A stretch of 64,000 nt of DNA. Source: Canibacter zhuwentaonis. Lineage in GTDB: Bacteria > Actinomycetota > Actinomycetes > Actinomycetales > Microbacteriaceae. Shown here one piece after another: positions 17,021 to 25,618 of the stretch (the stretch's first letter is position 1; every line of letters starts with the position of its first letter). The notes beneath the pieces were generated by a model, which saw only the letters and a list, made by a program, of their open reading frames with translations, searched no databases and was not told the DNA's origin. The position numbers were made by a program, and so were the translations under genes. The stretch lies in NCBI RefSeq assembly GCF_018531125.1, contig NZ_JAHDSY010000001.1, one strand, 5' to 3'.

Positions 17021-18790
17021 ATGAATTGTGGAGAGAACGAAAGCGCAGCCAGGGATTTTATTATAGCGGCGGCAAAAGCGGGTAATCGCATGATTGCAGG
17101 AGCGGCAATAGTTGTGTGCGCGCCCAAGCGTGAAAATAAAACCGTGCGCGCGCTTGCGAATGCGCTGAAAGCTCTTGGCGGCAGGGTTACTGAGGTGAAA
17201 AACTCTCAATATTTTAACGGCGATGAGAAGCGTGTTGATTTTGTTTTTTACACCGCTGCAAAAGACGTTACGGGCAGACTTTTTACGAGATCTGCAATCG
17301 CTCTTCCCACGCTGTATGTGGCGCTAGAAGAGCCTCCTGCTAGGCTGTGTTCAGCCCTAGAAAAGGCGGGTTTTAGCGCTGTGCCAAAACAGCGTGCGGG
17401 AATTGTTGAGTACGCAAACGAGGCTGGCATGCGAGTTAGCGTGCTGGTTGATAGCTCTGATCCGCTCGCTGCTAGCGCTGCTGCACAGCGTCTGAAATGG
17501 GCGGCGCGCGCAATGCCGGTAACTGCTGAAATGGCTATGCAGCTGGGCGATTTAACGGGGCAGAAAATCCTCGTGAGCCTGCTGTTGGAGCCGAAAACTG
17601 CAGCGCTCGCGATGCACCTTAAAAACACCGGGGCTAGTGTTGGGGTGTTTGCCGATGTCTCAGAAACCGATGTTACAGTCGCTAAGACCCTAGCGGATGA
17701 GGGAATACAAGTTTTTGCCCCCACCGCGGCGCATAGCGGATCCGCCGCAGAGCTTGACAGAGAGCACGCGGTGGCGGCTCTTGCCTGGGGTCCAACGCTG
17801 CTAATCGATGACGGCTCGCACCTTATTAGACTCGCGCACACAAGCTTCCCTGTCGCGCTTAACAAGCTTATTGGCGCGGCAGAAGAAACCACCAGCGGGG
17901 TGCGTCCGCTCGTTGAAATGGCGACCGCAGGTGAGCTTAAAATCCCCGTTGTTGCGGTTAATAACGCGCGCACTAAAACCCTGTTTGACAATCGCGTGGG
18001 AACCGGTGAAAGCTGCGTTTTTGCGATTTTGGCAGAGCTGCCCAGGCCTTGCTACGGCAAAAATTGGGTTGTGTGGGGTTACGGGCCCGTTGGCGAGGGC
18101 GTTGCTCGCGCGGCGCGGGCGCTGGGTAACAGCGTGCAGATTATTGAAACCGATGCGGTGCGCGCCCTGGCGGCGGTCACAGATGGTTACGAGGTAATAA
18201 CAGAGCAGAGCTTGCCGGAGGGGAAGTTTATCGGGGTGAGCGCCACGGGTGTGTGGCACACTATCGGGGCGGATGTGCTCGCCACGTGCGCCGACCGTGC
18301 TGTTTTTGCTGTGGCAGGCGGTATTGATGATGAACTCGCACTCGATGAGCTATTTGAGCGGGGCTGGAGTCTAAGCTGTGAAATTTATTGTATGGAATGT
18401 GCTGAAGCCCGTAACATAAGGCGTTCAGAGAGAGTAATTACTAACACTGGGCACGTGCCAATCAGCTCGCAAGGCACGCGGCGGTTCATAGACCCCGCCG
18501 GCAAAATGTATCGCGGCGGGGTTATTGCCGGCGGTGCGGGGGTAAACTACACGGCAGCGGAGGGCAATCCTATTGAGGTTATGGATCTCTCCTTTGCAAC
18601 CCAGCTGGCAGCTCTCGCGCAGCTGCTACAAAACCCATCCGCGCCGGTCGGGGTGTTAGAAATTTCAACTGTGGCCGAATCCGCCGTTGCACAAGCAGCT
18701 CTGAAAGCGCGCGGTTTTGGTGTGACACCGGAGCGACAGCAGCGGATCGGCGGCGCGGCGCAGCCCTGGCAGATCCATCGCTACAAATAA
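17021..18790 (+). CDS. S-adenosylhomocysteine hydrolase-like protein with N-terminal extension
   Basis: Residues from about 170 onward follow the SAH-hydrolase fold: RLKWAARAMPVTAEM, then EPKTAALAMHLKNTGA, LIDDGSHL, EETTSGVRPL, then VVAVNNARTKTLFDNRVGTG with the Lys/Asp/Asn catalytic cluster. The NAD-binding VWGYGPVGEGVARAARALG and C-terminal NYTAAEGNPIEVMDLSFATQ follow; the last resembles archaeal-type enzymes. It departs from canonical SahH in two ways. It has a 170-residue N-terminal extension of unknown nature, and the usual GHFD His region reads AGGIDDELALDEL. At 589 residues it exceeds normal SahH (about 430-490). The next gene is an ATZ/TRZ deaminase, so the substrate may be S-inosylhomocysteine or a related nucleoside thioether. 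That is inference. Confidence 0.75.
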   Translation: MNCGENESAARDFIIAAAKAGNRMIAGAAIVVCAPKRENKTVRALANALKALGGRVTEVKNSQYFNGDEKRVDFVFYTAAKDVTGRLFTRSAIALPTLYVALEEPPARLCSALEKAGFSAVPKQRAGIVEYANEAGMRVSVLVDSSDPLAASAAAQRLKWAARAMPVTAEMAMQLGDLTGQKILVSLLLEPKTAALAMHLKNTGASVGVFADVSETDVTVAKTLADEGIQVFAPTAAHSGSAAELDREHAVAALAWGPTLLIDDGSHLIRLAHTSFPVALNKLIGAAEETTSGVRPLVEMATAGELKIPVVAVNNARTKTLFDNRVGTGESCVFAILAELPRPCYGKNWVVWGYGPVGEGVARAARALGNSVQIIETDAVRALAAVTDGYEVITEQSLPEGKFIGVSATGVWHTIGADVLATCADRAVFAVAGGIDDELALDELFERGWSLSCEIYCMECAEARNIRRSERVITNTGHVPISSQGTRRFIDPAGKMYRGGVIAGGAGVNYTAAEGNPIEVMDLSFATQLAALAQLLQNPSAPVGVLEISTVAESAVAQAALKARGFGVTPERQQRIGGAAQPWQIHRYK

Positions 18791-18825
18791 ACTAAAATAA
18801 ATCTGTTAAACTAAAATAAATCTGT
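18788..18825 (+). repeat. perfect 19-base tandem duplication between two genes
   Basis: The unit TAAACTAAAATAAATCTGT occurs at 18788-18806 and again at 18807-18825. The first copy begins with the stop codon of the SahH-like gene; the second ends inside the GTG start of the amidohydrolase. It is A/T-rich, with no Shine-Dalgarno sequence. Confidence 0.9.
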
Positions 18826-20119
18826 GGCTAACGCAAATTCAAAAATAACACTGTACACTGCTGATTTTGTGCTGCCGATTGTGGGGCAGCACATCAAAGG
18901 CGGGGCGGTTGCGGTTAAAAACGGCAAGATTTTGCACGTGGGCGATCGCAAATGGGTTTTAGAGCAGCTCGCAGAACGCTCGCTCGCCCACGAGGAGCAG
19001 CGTTATCAGGGAGTTTTAATGCCCGGGTTGATTAACGCGCACACGCACCTGCAGTACACCTGTATGGCAGAGGTCGCAAGCCGCCACTACAGCGGTTTTG
19101 ACGACTGGAGCGCGGCTTTTGACGCTGTTTACAACAGTCGCCCGCACAACTGGGCTGCGGCGGCGGTCAGCGGTGCGCGGCAAAGCCTTGCCGCCGGGGT
19201 AACAGCGGTGGCGGATGTTGTCACCGATGCCGCCGCGCTGAGCGCACTGCACGACGCGGGAATGCACGGCATCACCTACTGGGAGGTTTACGGGCACGGC
19301 AATGACGACTGGGGCGTCACCCAGCGCGAGACCGTGAGCAGGCAGTTGGCGCAGATTCCAACCCCGCCGCTCGCTGGATTGTCGCCGCACGCGCCCTACT
19401 CGCTCGCGGTGCGTCCGCTGCTAGAGTTGCCAGATATTGCACGCGAGCAGGGCTTGCGGCTGCACATTCACCTGGCAGAGGCGCACATGGAGCGCACTAT
19501 GCGCACCAATAACGCAACGCTCGAGCAGCTCGCAATAGACAATTTCAGGCAGATGCGCTCGCAGGGCATAGGGGTTTCATCAACCATGTTTGTTGATCGC
19601 CTGGGCGTGCTCGGGCCGGACTGTCATGTTGCACACGGAGTCTACGTCGACGCGGCAGACAGGGCGCTGTTACGCGCGCGTGGCACGAGCGTGGCGCTGT
19701 GTCCGCGCTCAAACACGGTTATCGGCCTTGATATGCCGCCGATTGCGGCGTACCTGCGCGAGGGCAACCAGATTGCGGTGGGAACAGATTCGCTTGCGTC
19801 ATCGCCGTCGCTCGATCCGCTCGCCGATGTTGCGCTGCTCTACGATATCGCGCGCGAGCAGGGTTATCACGAAGCGGATCTGCACGATCGCCTGCTGCAC
19901 GCGGTCACGCTGGGCGGTGCTGTTGCGCTGGGGCAGCAGGTTGGGAACGAGCGGATCGGGCAGCTCGCGGTGGGCGCAACCGCGGATTTTGCGGTGTTTG
20001 ACATTGCGCAGCGTGAGCTGCGCGAGGCGGTTGCGGAGCTTGTTGAGGCGGGAGCTGGCAAATGCTCGCACACCATTATTGCGGGGCGCGAAGTATCCCG
20101 CGCAGATGCCGCAGTCTAG
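18824..20119 (+). CDS. ATZ/TRZ-type amidohydrolase (SAH/MTA deaminase-like)
   Basis: This 431-residue zinc-dependent deaminase belongs to the amidohydrolase superfamily. Metal and catalytic sites are visible: NAHTHLQYT (HxH), HIHLAEAHMER with the third His, AHGVYV, and GTDSLASSPSLDPLADV with the Asp. CPRSNTVIGLDMPPIAAYL is typical of the SAH/MTA/8-oxoguanine deaminase and TrzN/AtzA group. Immediate linkage to an SAH-hydrolase-like gene favours a purine-thioether nucleoside as substrate. The GTG start has no ribosome site and lies within a 19-base tandem repeat. Confidence 0.85.
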   Translation: MANANSKITLYTADFVLPIVGQHIKGGAVAVKNGKILHVGDRKWVLEQLAERSLAHEEQRYQGVLMPGLINAHTHLQYTCMAEVASRHYSGFDDWSAAFDAVYNSRPHNWAAAAVSGARQSLAAGVTAVADVVTDAAALSALHDAGMHGITYWEVYGHGNDDWGVTQRETVSRQLAQIPTPPLAGLSPHAPYSLAVRPLLELPDIAREQGLRLHIHLAEAHMERTMRTNNATLEQLAIDNFRQMRSQGIGVSSTMFVDRLGVLGPDCHVAHGVYVDAADRALLRARGTSVALCPRSNTVIGLDMPPIAAYLREGNQIAVGTDSLASSPSLDPLADVALLYDIAREQGYHEADLHDRLLHAVTLGGAVALGQQVGNERIGQLAVGATADFAVFDIAQRELREAVAELVEAGAGKCSHTIIAGREVSRADAAV

Positions 20120-20254
20120 TTTTAGCCGCCTGTGTTACAAACTGTTACAGACCGGGTTCGTAAGAAGCTGCGCGATGGGCGTAAAATATAATTCGTGCTT
20201 GTGAATGCGATATTTGCAGGCACAAACTGTGTTTATCTTTGTCTAAGGAACAAA

Positions 20255-21070
20255 ATGTTAAGAATTGCAAAAATTACCGCCCTGCTCGCGGCGTCAGCTC
20301 TGGCGCTTGTGGGCTGTGCGAACAGTGATGCTACGGGCGGCACTGTCACTGAGGGCAAGCTCACAATTGCCACCGGAGAGCCAGCATACGAACCGTGGGT
20401 TGTCGATAACAAGCCAGAGAGCGGCGAGGGTTTTGAAGCCGCTGTTGCCTACGCGGTTGCAGAAAAACTGGGTTACAAAAAAGAAGATGTGAAGTGGGTG
20501 CGCGAGACTTTTGAGGGTTCTATTGCTCCGGGCGAGAAAAACTGGGATTTGAACATCCAGCAGTTCTCAATCACCGAAGAACGCAAAAAAGCTGTTGATC
20601 TGTCAAAGCCTTACTACACAACAACCCAAGCTGTTGTTGCGGCTAATAGCAGCTCCTTTGCCAGCGCTAAGAGCCTTGCCGAGCTGAAGGGCGCAACGAT
20701 CGGTGTGGCAGTTGGCACAACCTCAAAAGAGGTTGTTACCAAGAACATCGCGCCGCTAAAAGAGGCTCAGGTTTTTAACACTCTTGAAGACGCTGTTGCT
20801 GCGCTGCAGGCTGGCAATATTGACGCGGTTGTAACGGATCTGCCGGGTGCATTTTACGTGCGTGACGCTCAGCTTGAGGGCGACGGTGTGATTATCGGTC
20901 AGATTGATACGGCGGATGCGAAGGGTGACGAGCTTGCCTTTGTGCTGCCAAAAGACTCTGCGTTAACGGCAAAGGTTAACACCGCTCTGGAGGCGCTTGC
21001 GGCGGATGGCACGCTCGATAGGCTAGCTAAAAAGTGGTTCGCCGAGCACGGCGCGCCAGTGCTAAAATAG
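20255..21070 (+). CDS. amino-acid ABC transporter substrate-binding lipoprotein
   Basis: This 271-residue family 3 receptor has signal and lipobox ASALALVGC and a mature part starting CANSDATGG. Typical segments are TGEPAYEPWVV, then EGFEAAVAYAVAEKLGY, SITEERKKAVDLSKPYY, and GTTSKEVVTKN. The specificity loop cannot be read with certainty; a polar amino acid is expected. ATG 20255 follows AAGGA and gives a proper signal peptide; the earlier GTG at 20195 does not. It is first of three transporter genes and follows the SahH-like/amidohydrolase pair by 135 bases. Confidence 0.93.
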   Translation: MLRIAKITALLAASALALVGCANSDATGGTVTEGKLTIATGEPAYEPWVVDNKPESGEGFEAAVAYAVAEKLGYKKEDVKWVRETFEGSIAPGEKNWDLNIQQFSITEERKKAVDLSKPYYTTTQAVVAANSSSFASAKSLAELKGATIGVAVGTTSKEVVTKNIAPLKEAQVFNTLEDAVAALQAGNIDAVVTDLPGAFYVRDAQLEGDGVIIGQIDTADAKGDELAFVLPKDSALTAKVNTALEALAADGTLDRLAKKWFAEHGAPVLK

Positions 21071-21102
21071 GCTGTATTTGAGACAGAAACGGTGCGATCG
21101 CG

Positions 21103-21960
21103 GTGAACACAAACAAACAGCTGCAGCCCAGCAGGGTTGAGCAGGAACGCGCGGCTTTTCGCAGGCAAAAACGCCTTAGAGCCAATCTTATAAGCGTTGC
21201 TAGCACAGTTGTTTTTATTGTGGTTATCGCGATCGTGCTGCTCTCCAGCCCAGGCTGGGAGAAAGTGCGCGAAGCGTTTTTTCACGCACAAACTTTTCAA
21301 GACACGCTGCCGGCAGTCGTTAAGGGTCTGTGGCTCAACATCAGGGTTTTAATAGCGGCGGTTATCGGCGTTGCGATTCTCGGCTCGCTGCTCGCTATTA
21401 TCAGCACGCTGCGCGCCCCGGTTTTCACGCCCCTACGCCTGCTGGCAACAGCCTATGTTGATTTAATCCGTGGTGTGCCGGTGCTGCTGGTGCTCTACCT
21501 TGTCGGTTACGGCATCCCCGCGCTGCAGCTGTTTGGGCGAATGCCCCCGGAGTTCTGGGGCACAATCGCGATTGTTATGTGCTACTGCGCGTATGTCGCA
21601 GAGGTTTTGCGATCCGGTATCGAGGCGGTGCACCCGTCACAGCGCATCGCAGCCCGGTCACTCGGGCTGAGCCACAACCAAACAATCAGGCTGGTTGTGA
21701 TGCCGCAGGCGGTGCGCAAGGTCACGCCCGCGCTGATGAACGATTTCGTGTCAATGCAAAAAGACGTTGGTTTAATCTCGGTTTTGGGTGCGGTGGATGC
21801 GATCCGTGCCGCTCAAATAGAGGTCGCGCAGGTGTACAATTTCACCCCTTACCTGGTTGCGGGCATTCTGTTTATTGTGATTTCGTATCCGTTTTTGCGG
21901 TTTACTGACTGGCTGAACAAGCGCGCACAAAAACGTGAGCAGGTTGGGGCAATAGTATGA
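21103..21960 (+). CDS. amino-acid ABC transporter permease (HisM/GlnP type)
   Basis: This 285-residue inner-membrane permease has a basic N-terminal tail and one extra N-terminal membrane segment (SVASTVVFIVVIAIVLL) before the family domain. The domain carries the hallmark VDLIRGVPVLLVLYL and the EAA loop RSGIEAVHPSQRIAARSLGL. It starts with GTG 33 bases after the receptor gene, and its stop overlaps the ATPase start (ATGA). Confidence 0.93.
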   Translation: MNTNKQLQPSRVEQERAAFRRQKRLRANLISVASTVVFIVVIAIVLLSSPGWEKVREAFFHAQTFQDTLPAVVKGLWLNIRVLIAAVIGVAILGSLLAIISTLRAPVFTPLRLLATAYVDLIRGVPVLLVLYLVGYGIPALQLFGRMPPEFWGTIAIVMCYCAYVAEVLRSGIEAVHPSQRIAARSLGLSHNQTIRLVVMPQAVRKVTPALMNDFVSMQKDVGLISVLGAVDAIRAAQIEVAQVYNFTPYLVAGILFIVISYPFLRFTDWLNKRAQKREQVGAIV

Positions 21961-22694
21961 CCGAAAAAACAGTTTTACGAGTCGTGCAGGTTTATAAACG
22001 TTTCGGCGAGCAGACGGTGCTTGCCGGGGTCGATCTTGAGGTGCGCGAGCACGAGGTGGTTGTGCTCATCGGAGCTTCCGGCTCTGGTAAGTCAACCCTC
22101 TTAAAAACCGTTAATCTGCTTGAGCAGGTTGATGACGGGCAAATCTGGTTGGGAGAGCAGGATATTACCGATCCGCGCGTCAACAGCGACAGCGTGCGCG
22201 GGCAAATCGGGGTTGTTTTTCAGCACTACAATCTGTTTCCGCACCTGACGGTTATTGACAATGTGACGCTTGCGGCGCGGCACGTTTTTGGGCAGTCAAA
22301 AGAAGCAGCCAAACAGCACGGATTGCAGCTGCTCGAGCGGATTGGGCTGGCTGAGAAAGCAGATGCCTACCCTGATAAACTCTCGGGTGGTCAACAGCAG
22401 CGCGTTGCGATTGTGCGCGCTATTGCAACCAACCCGAAGCTGTTGCTGCTTGATGAGATTACGAGCGCGCTCGATCCGCAGCTTGTTGGCGAGGTGCTTG
22501 ATCTTGTGCGGGAGCTAAAAGCGACGGGCACAACAATTATGATGGCAACCCACGAAATGAGTTTTGCGAAACAGGTTGCCGACAGGGTTGTTTACCTTAA
22601 AGATGGCAAAATTATCGAGTCGGGCACCCCGCAGCAGGTTTTTGACAGTCCGCAGTGCCCTGAAACCAGCGAGTTTTTAAGCCGCGTGCTCTAG
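21957..22694 (+). CDS. amino-acid ABC transporter ATP-binding protein (GlnQ/HisP type)
   Basis: This 245-residue ATPase has Walker A GASGSGKSTLLKT, a Q-loop in VFQHYNLFPHLTV, signature LSGGQQQRVAIVRA, Walker B LLLDEITSALDP and switch MATHEMSFA, all diagnostic for the polar amino-acid uptake family. It completes the receptor-permease-ATPase set. A GC-rich 240-base spacer with no gene follows. Confidence 0.95.
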   Translation: MTEKTVLRVVQVYKRFGEQTVLAGVDLEVREHEVVVLIGASGSGKSTLLKTVNLLEQVDDGQIWLGEQDITDPRVNSDSVRGQIGVVFQHYNLFPHLTVIDNVTLAARHVFGQSKEAAKQHGLQLLERIGLAEKADAYPDKLSGGQQQRVAIVRAIATNPKLLLLDEITSALDPQLVGEVLDLVRELKATGTTIMMATHEMSFAKQVADRVVYLKDGKIIESGTPQQVFDSPQCPETSEFLSRVL

Positions 22695-22946
22695 CGGATC
22701 GGGCTTGACCCTACCCCGTGTGCGTGGTGCGCGGCGGGCGTGCTGCTGCGCGCGCCGATTGTGTTGAGTGCATTTGCGCATCTTTGCGCGCCGGTTGCTG
22801 CCGGATGCGAGTGCCAGCGCATCCGCTAAGCCTTTGCGCTCACTGCCCGCGGGCGAGTGGTATTATTCTTGGGAAGAGAATTAACACCTGCGCTAAATAT
22901 TTTTTACTATTTTGGCGTGGGTTTGTGCTGGTGAGTGGGGCAATTA

Positions 22947-24389
22947 ATGGGTGAAAACGTGTTACAAAATACAACAACTAAATTAAGCGGTCAAGACAAC
23001 CTAACAATCTGGATGCTCCTGATATCAGGATTCGTTGTGATCCTTAACGAAACTGTTATGAGCGTCGCGCTGCCCGTGCTCATGCGAGAAATGCACGTTG
23101 ATGCCTCAACCGGGCAGTGGCTCACAACCGCGTTTTTGCTCACAATGAGCGTTGTAATCCCGATAACGGGCACGCTGATACGGCGATTTGCAACCAGGTT
23201 CCTGTACTTCGTCGCGATGGCGGCGTTCATGTTTGGCACGATTCTGTGCGCGGCCGCGCCCGTGTTTGAAGTGCTGCTCGCGGGCCGGATTGTGCAGGCG
23301 ACCGGCACAGCAATCACAATGCCACTGCTTATAACAACAACAATCTCGGTGGTGCCGGCGGCGATCCGCGGCAGAATTATGGGGCGGATCTCGATCGTAA
23401 TCTCGGTTGCCCCCGCAATCGGCCCGACAGCATCCGGGTTTATTCTGCAGTATTTCACCTGGCGCTGGCTATTCCTGTTTATGCTCCCGATTGTGCTGGT
23501 TGCCGTTATTGTGTCTTTTTATATGCTGTGCAATGTCGGTGAAAATACCCGGGTGAAAATTGATTTAATCTCCGTGGGGTTTTCTGCGATCGGCTTTGGG
23601 AGCGTGGTTTACGGGTTAAATTCTTTCGGAAGTCACGCAGCAACAGCGGGTGTTAGTGCCCTGCCAGCGGTGGTGCTGGTGACGGGATTCGCCGCCCTGG
23701 CGGTTTTTATTTGGCGTCAGCTGCGCCTGCAAAAAACGGATTCCGCACTGCTTGATTTGCGGGTTTTTAGGTATCGCACATATTCTGTTTCGGTGATAAT
23801 CATCAGTATCAGCATGATGGCGATGTTCGGTATAATTGTGCTGCTGCCAATTTTTGCGCAAAACGTGCTAGAAATGCAGACACTCGAGATCGGGTTGCTG
23901 TTGCTGCCCGGCGGGCTGATTATGGGTCTGGTGGCAAACCCGGTTGGGCGGGCTGTTGATAAATATGGCGCACGGTTGGTGATGTTCCCCGGTGTGCTGA
24001 TGACTTCTGCGGCGATGTGGGGTTTTGCGCTGTTGACGCAAAACAGCCCGGCATGGTATTTGCTGCTGTGCCATATTGTTTTGAGTGTGGGTCTCGCGCT
24101 CACCTTCACGCCGATTTTCTCCAGCTCGATGGGTATTTTGCCAAAGTATCTAATCTCGCACGGCAGCGCGATACTCGCGACAATGCAGCAGGTTGCAGGA
24201 GCGGCGGGAACCGCTCTGCTGGTCGCAATTTTTGCGGCGGTTGCTGGCGGATCCGCCAGCGCACAAACAAACCCAGAGCAGGTTGCCGCGGGTGCTTCCG
24301 CCGCCTTTATCGTTGGCGTGTGCATTGTGACGCTGGTTATTGTCGCGTGGTTTTATCTGCCGAAGCGGGAGGCTGCGGTTGCAGGCTAA
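22947..24389 (+). CDS. MFS drug exporter, DHA2 (EmrB/QacA) family
   Basis: This multidrug exporter is driven by the proton gradient and has 480 residues with about 14 hydrophobic segments. Family motifs include NETVMSVALPVLMREMHVDASTGQWLTT (read in pieces), the loop after segment 2 RRFATRFLYF, and RIVQATGTAITMPLL, SIVISVAPAIGPTASGFILQ (motif C type). ATG 22947 has GAGTGGGG upstream; the GTG at 22935 overlaps that site. The gene is monocistronic. Substrates are not predictable. Confidence 0.9.
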   Translation: MGENVLQNTTTKLSGQDNLTIWMLLISGFVVILNETVMSVALPVLMREMHVDASTGQWLTTAFLLTMSVVIPITGTLIRRFATRFLYFVAMAAFMFGTILCAAAPVFEVLLAGRIVQATGTAITMPLLITTTISVVPAAIRGRIMGRISIVISVAPAIGPTASGFILQYFTWRWLFLFMLPIVLVAVIVSFYMLCNVGENTRVKIDLISVGFSAIGFGSVVYGLNSFGSHAATAGVSALPAVVLVTGFAALAVFIWRQLRLQKTDSALLDLRVFRYRTYSVSVIIISISMMAMFGIIVLLPIFAQNVLEMQTLEIGLLLLPGGLIMGLVANPVGRAVDKYGARLVMFPGVLMTSAAMWGFALLTQNSPAWYLLLCHIVLSVGLALTFTPIFSSSMGILPKYLISHGSAILATMQQVAGAAGTALLVAIFAAVAGGSASAQTNPEQVAAGASAAFIVGVCIVTLVIVAWFYLPKREAAVAG

Positions 24390-24507
24390 AAGCGTGGTTC
24401 TTGGCAGATTAGAAACGATATGGCAAGCTAAAATGCGGAGTTTTGCAGGCGCTCTGCGGGCGCAGTTCAAACGGTATTTTTCCGGTGCGGGAGACTGCCG
24501 CCACAAA

Positions 24508-25494
24508 TTAAAAGCGCAGTTCTTTTGTGGCGGCGAGCACCGCGGTTGTGAAGCTGCTCAGGTTTTTGTTGAGCGGGGCATTTTGCAGCGTGCGCGGGTT
24601 TGTTAGCAGCTCTATGTGGCGGGTGAAGCTCGGATCTTCAAGCGACACCAGCCGCACCCCGGCCGGTTTCTGTTTGGAAACAGCGAGCTGTGGCACAATC
24701 GCGATTGCAAGCCCGGCAGACACCAGCCCCAGCGCAACCGCGTAGTCGTCGGTTTGTACTTTTATATTTTGTGGTTTTCCGGCATCGCTGTAAAATCGCA
24801 TAATTTTTTCATCGACGGGGTCGTCGGGGGTTGTGCCGCTGATCCATGACTCATCCGCGCACTCGAGCAGCTGCTTATTACTGAGCCGCGTGAGTTTAGC
24901 GAAGCGGTGCGTGAGCGGCACAGCGAGCAGCAGCGGATCCGCTAGTAAAGCGGTTGTGAGACTGTTTGCTGTTGCGTGTTGCCGCGCTGCTGTTGTGTGT
25001 GGTTTCGTTTTAGTGGGGTGCGACCGCGCTTTCGCGGTGTAGCTGAGCGCGATATCGAGCAGCCCCGCCTGCATAATCTGCGAGATCGTGCCAACCTCGG
25101 CGAGAGTTGTCTGCATTTTAATATCGGTGCTTTTGAGTCGCCGAGCAATGCGTGGCAGCAGCACAGCCGCAGCGGTTGGGAAAGCTCCTATGCGTATTAT
25201 GTTGTCGTTTTTCGCGGTTTTGCGTTCTTGTGCGCTGCTGATGGTGTGCGCCGCGTTTTCCAGGGTTGCTGAGATGTCTGGCAGCATTGCAAGAGCTGCC
25301 CGCGTGAGCGTGCTGCCGTGTCTGGCGCGGGAAATAAGCGGCGCACCCACCGCCTGCTCAAGCTTTTCAAGGTGGTAATTGACCGTGGCAACGCTGAGGT
25401 GAAGTTTTTTAGCGGCCCCTGCGATTGAACCGGTTTTATGCACCGCAACAAGGGCGGTAAACTGGCGCAAATCTGGCAGTTGCGAGTTTTCCAA
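24508..25494 (-). CDS. LysR-family transcriptional regulator
   Basis: The N-terminal winged helix-turn-helix is clear (LPDLRQFTALVAVHKTGSIA, then GAAKKLHLSVATVNYHLEKLEQAVGAPL), followed by a periplasmic-binding-like effector domain. The frame is open to 25548, but the first 18 residues are an AT-rich leader translation. TTG 25494 with TAGGAG six bases upstream gives 328 residues and the normal N-terminus. It lies divergent to the amino-acid decarboxylase across a 120-base AT-rich region, the standard arrangement for a LysR regulator and its target. Confidence 0.9.
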   Translation of the reverse strand: MENSQLPDLRQFTALVAVHKTGSIAGAAKKLHLSVATVNYHLEKLEQAVGAPLISRARHGSTLTRAALAMLPDISATLENAAHTISSAQERKTAKNDNIIRIGAFPTAAAVLLPRIARRLKSTDIKMQTTLAEVGTISQIMQAGLLDIALSYTAKARSHPTKTKPHTTAARQHATANSLTTALLADPLLLAVPLTHRFAKLTRLSNKQLLECADESWISGTTPDDPVDEKIMRFYSDAGKPQNIKVQTDDYAVALGLVSAGLAIAIVPQLAVSKQKPAGVRLVSLEDPSFTRHIELLTNPRTLQNAPLNKNLSSFTTAVLAATKELRF

Positions 25495-25587
25495 GGGCGC
25501 TCCTAAATTATATACAGTATCTATAGCTATATATAAATATAGTATCAAATCGGTTTTATCAGAGCGGCTAAAATGGTTAAATCTTTA

Positions 25588-25613
25588 TATAATAAAAACG
25601 GGTTTATAAGGAG
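25588..25613 (+). promoter_or_regulatory. -10 box and ribosome site of the decarboxylase gene
   Basis: TATAAT lies at 25588-25593 and AAGGAG at 25608-25613, ahead of ATG 25619. No good -35 is seen, consistent with activator dependence. The region 25505-25560 contains runs of TATA with partial dyad symmetry that could be the LysR site. Confidence 0.5.
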
Positions 25614-25618
25614 TCTAT

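Noticed and set aside
17021..18790. Annotation as ordinary housekeeping SahH
   Set aside because: Length, N-terminal extension and altered GHFD region do not fit a canonical enzyme; kept as SahH-like.
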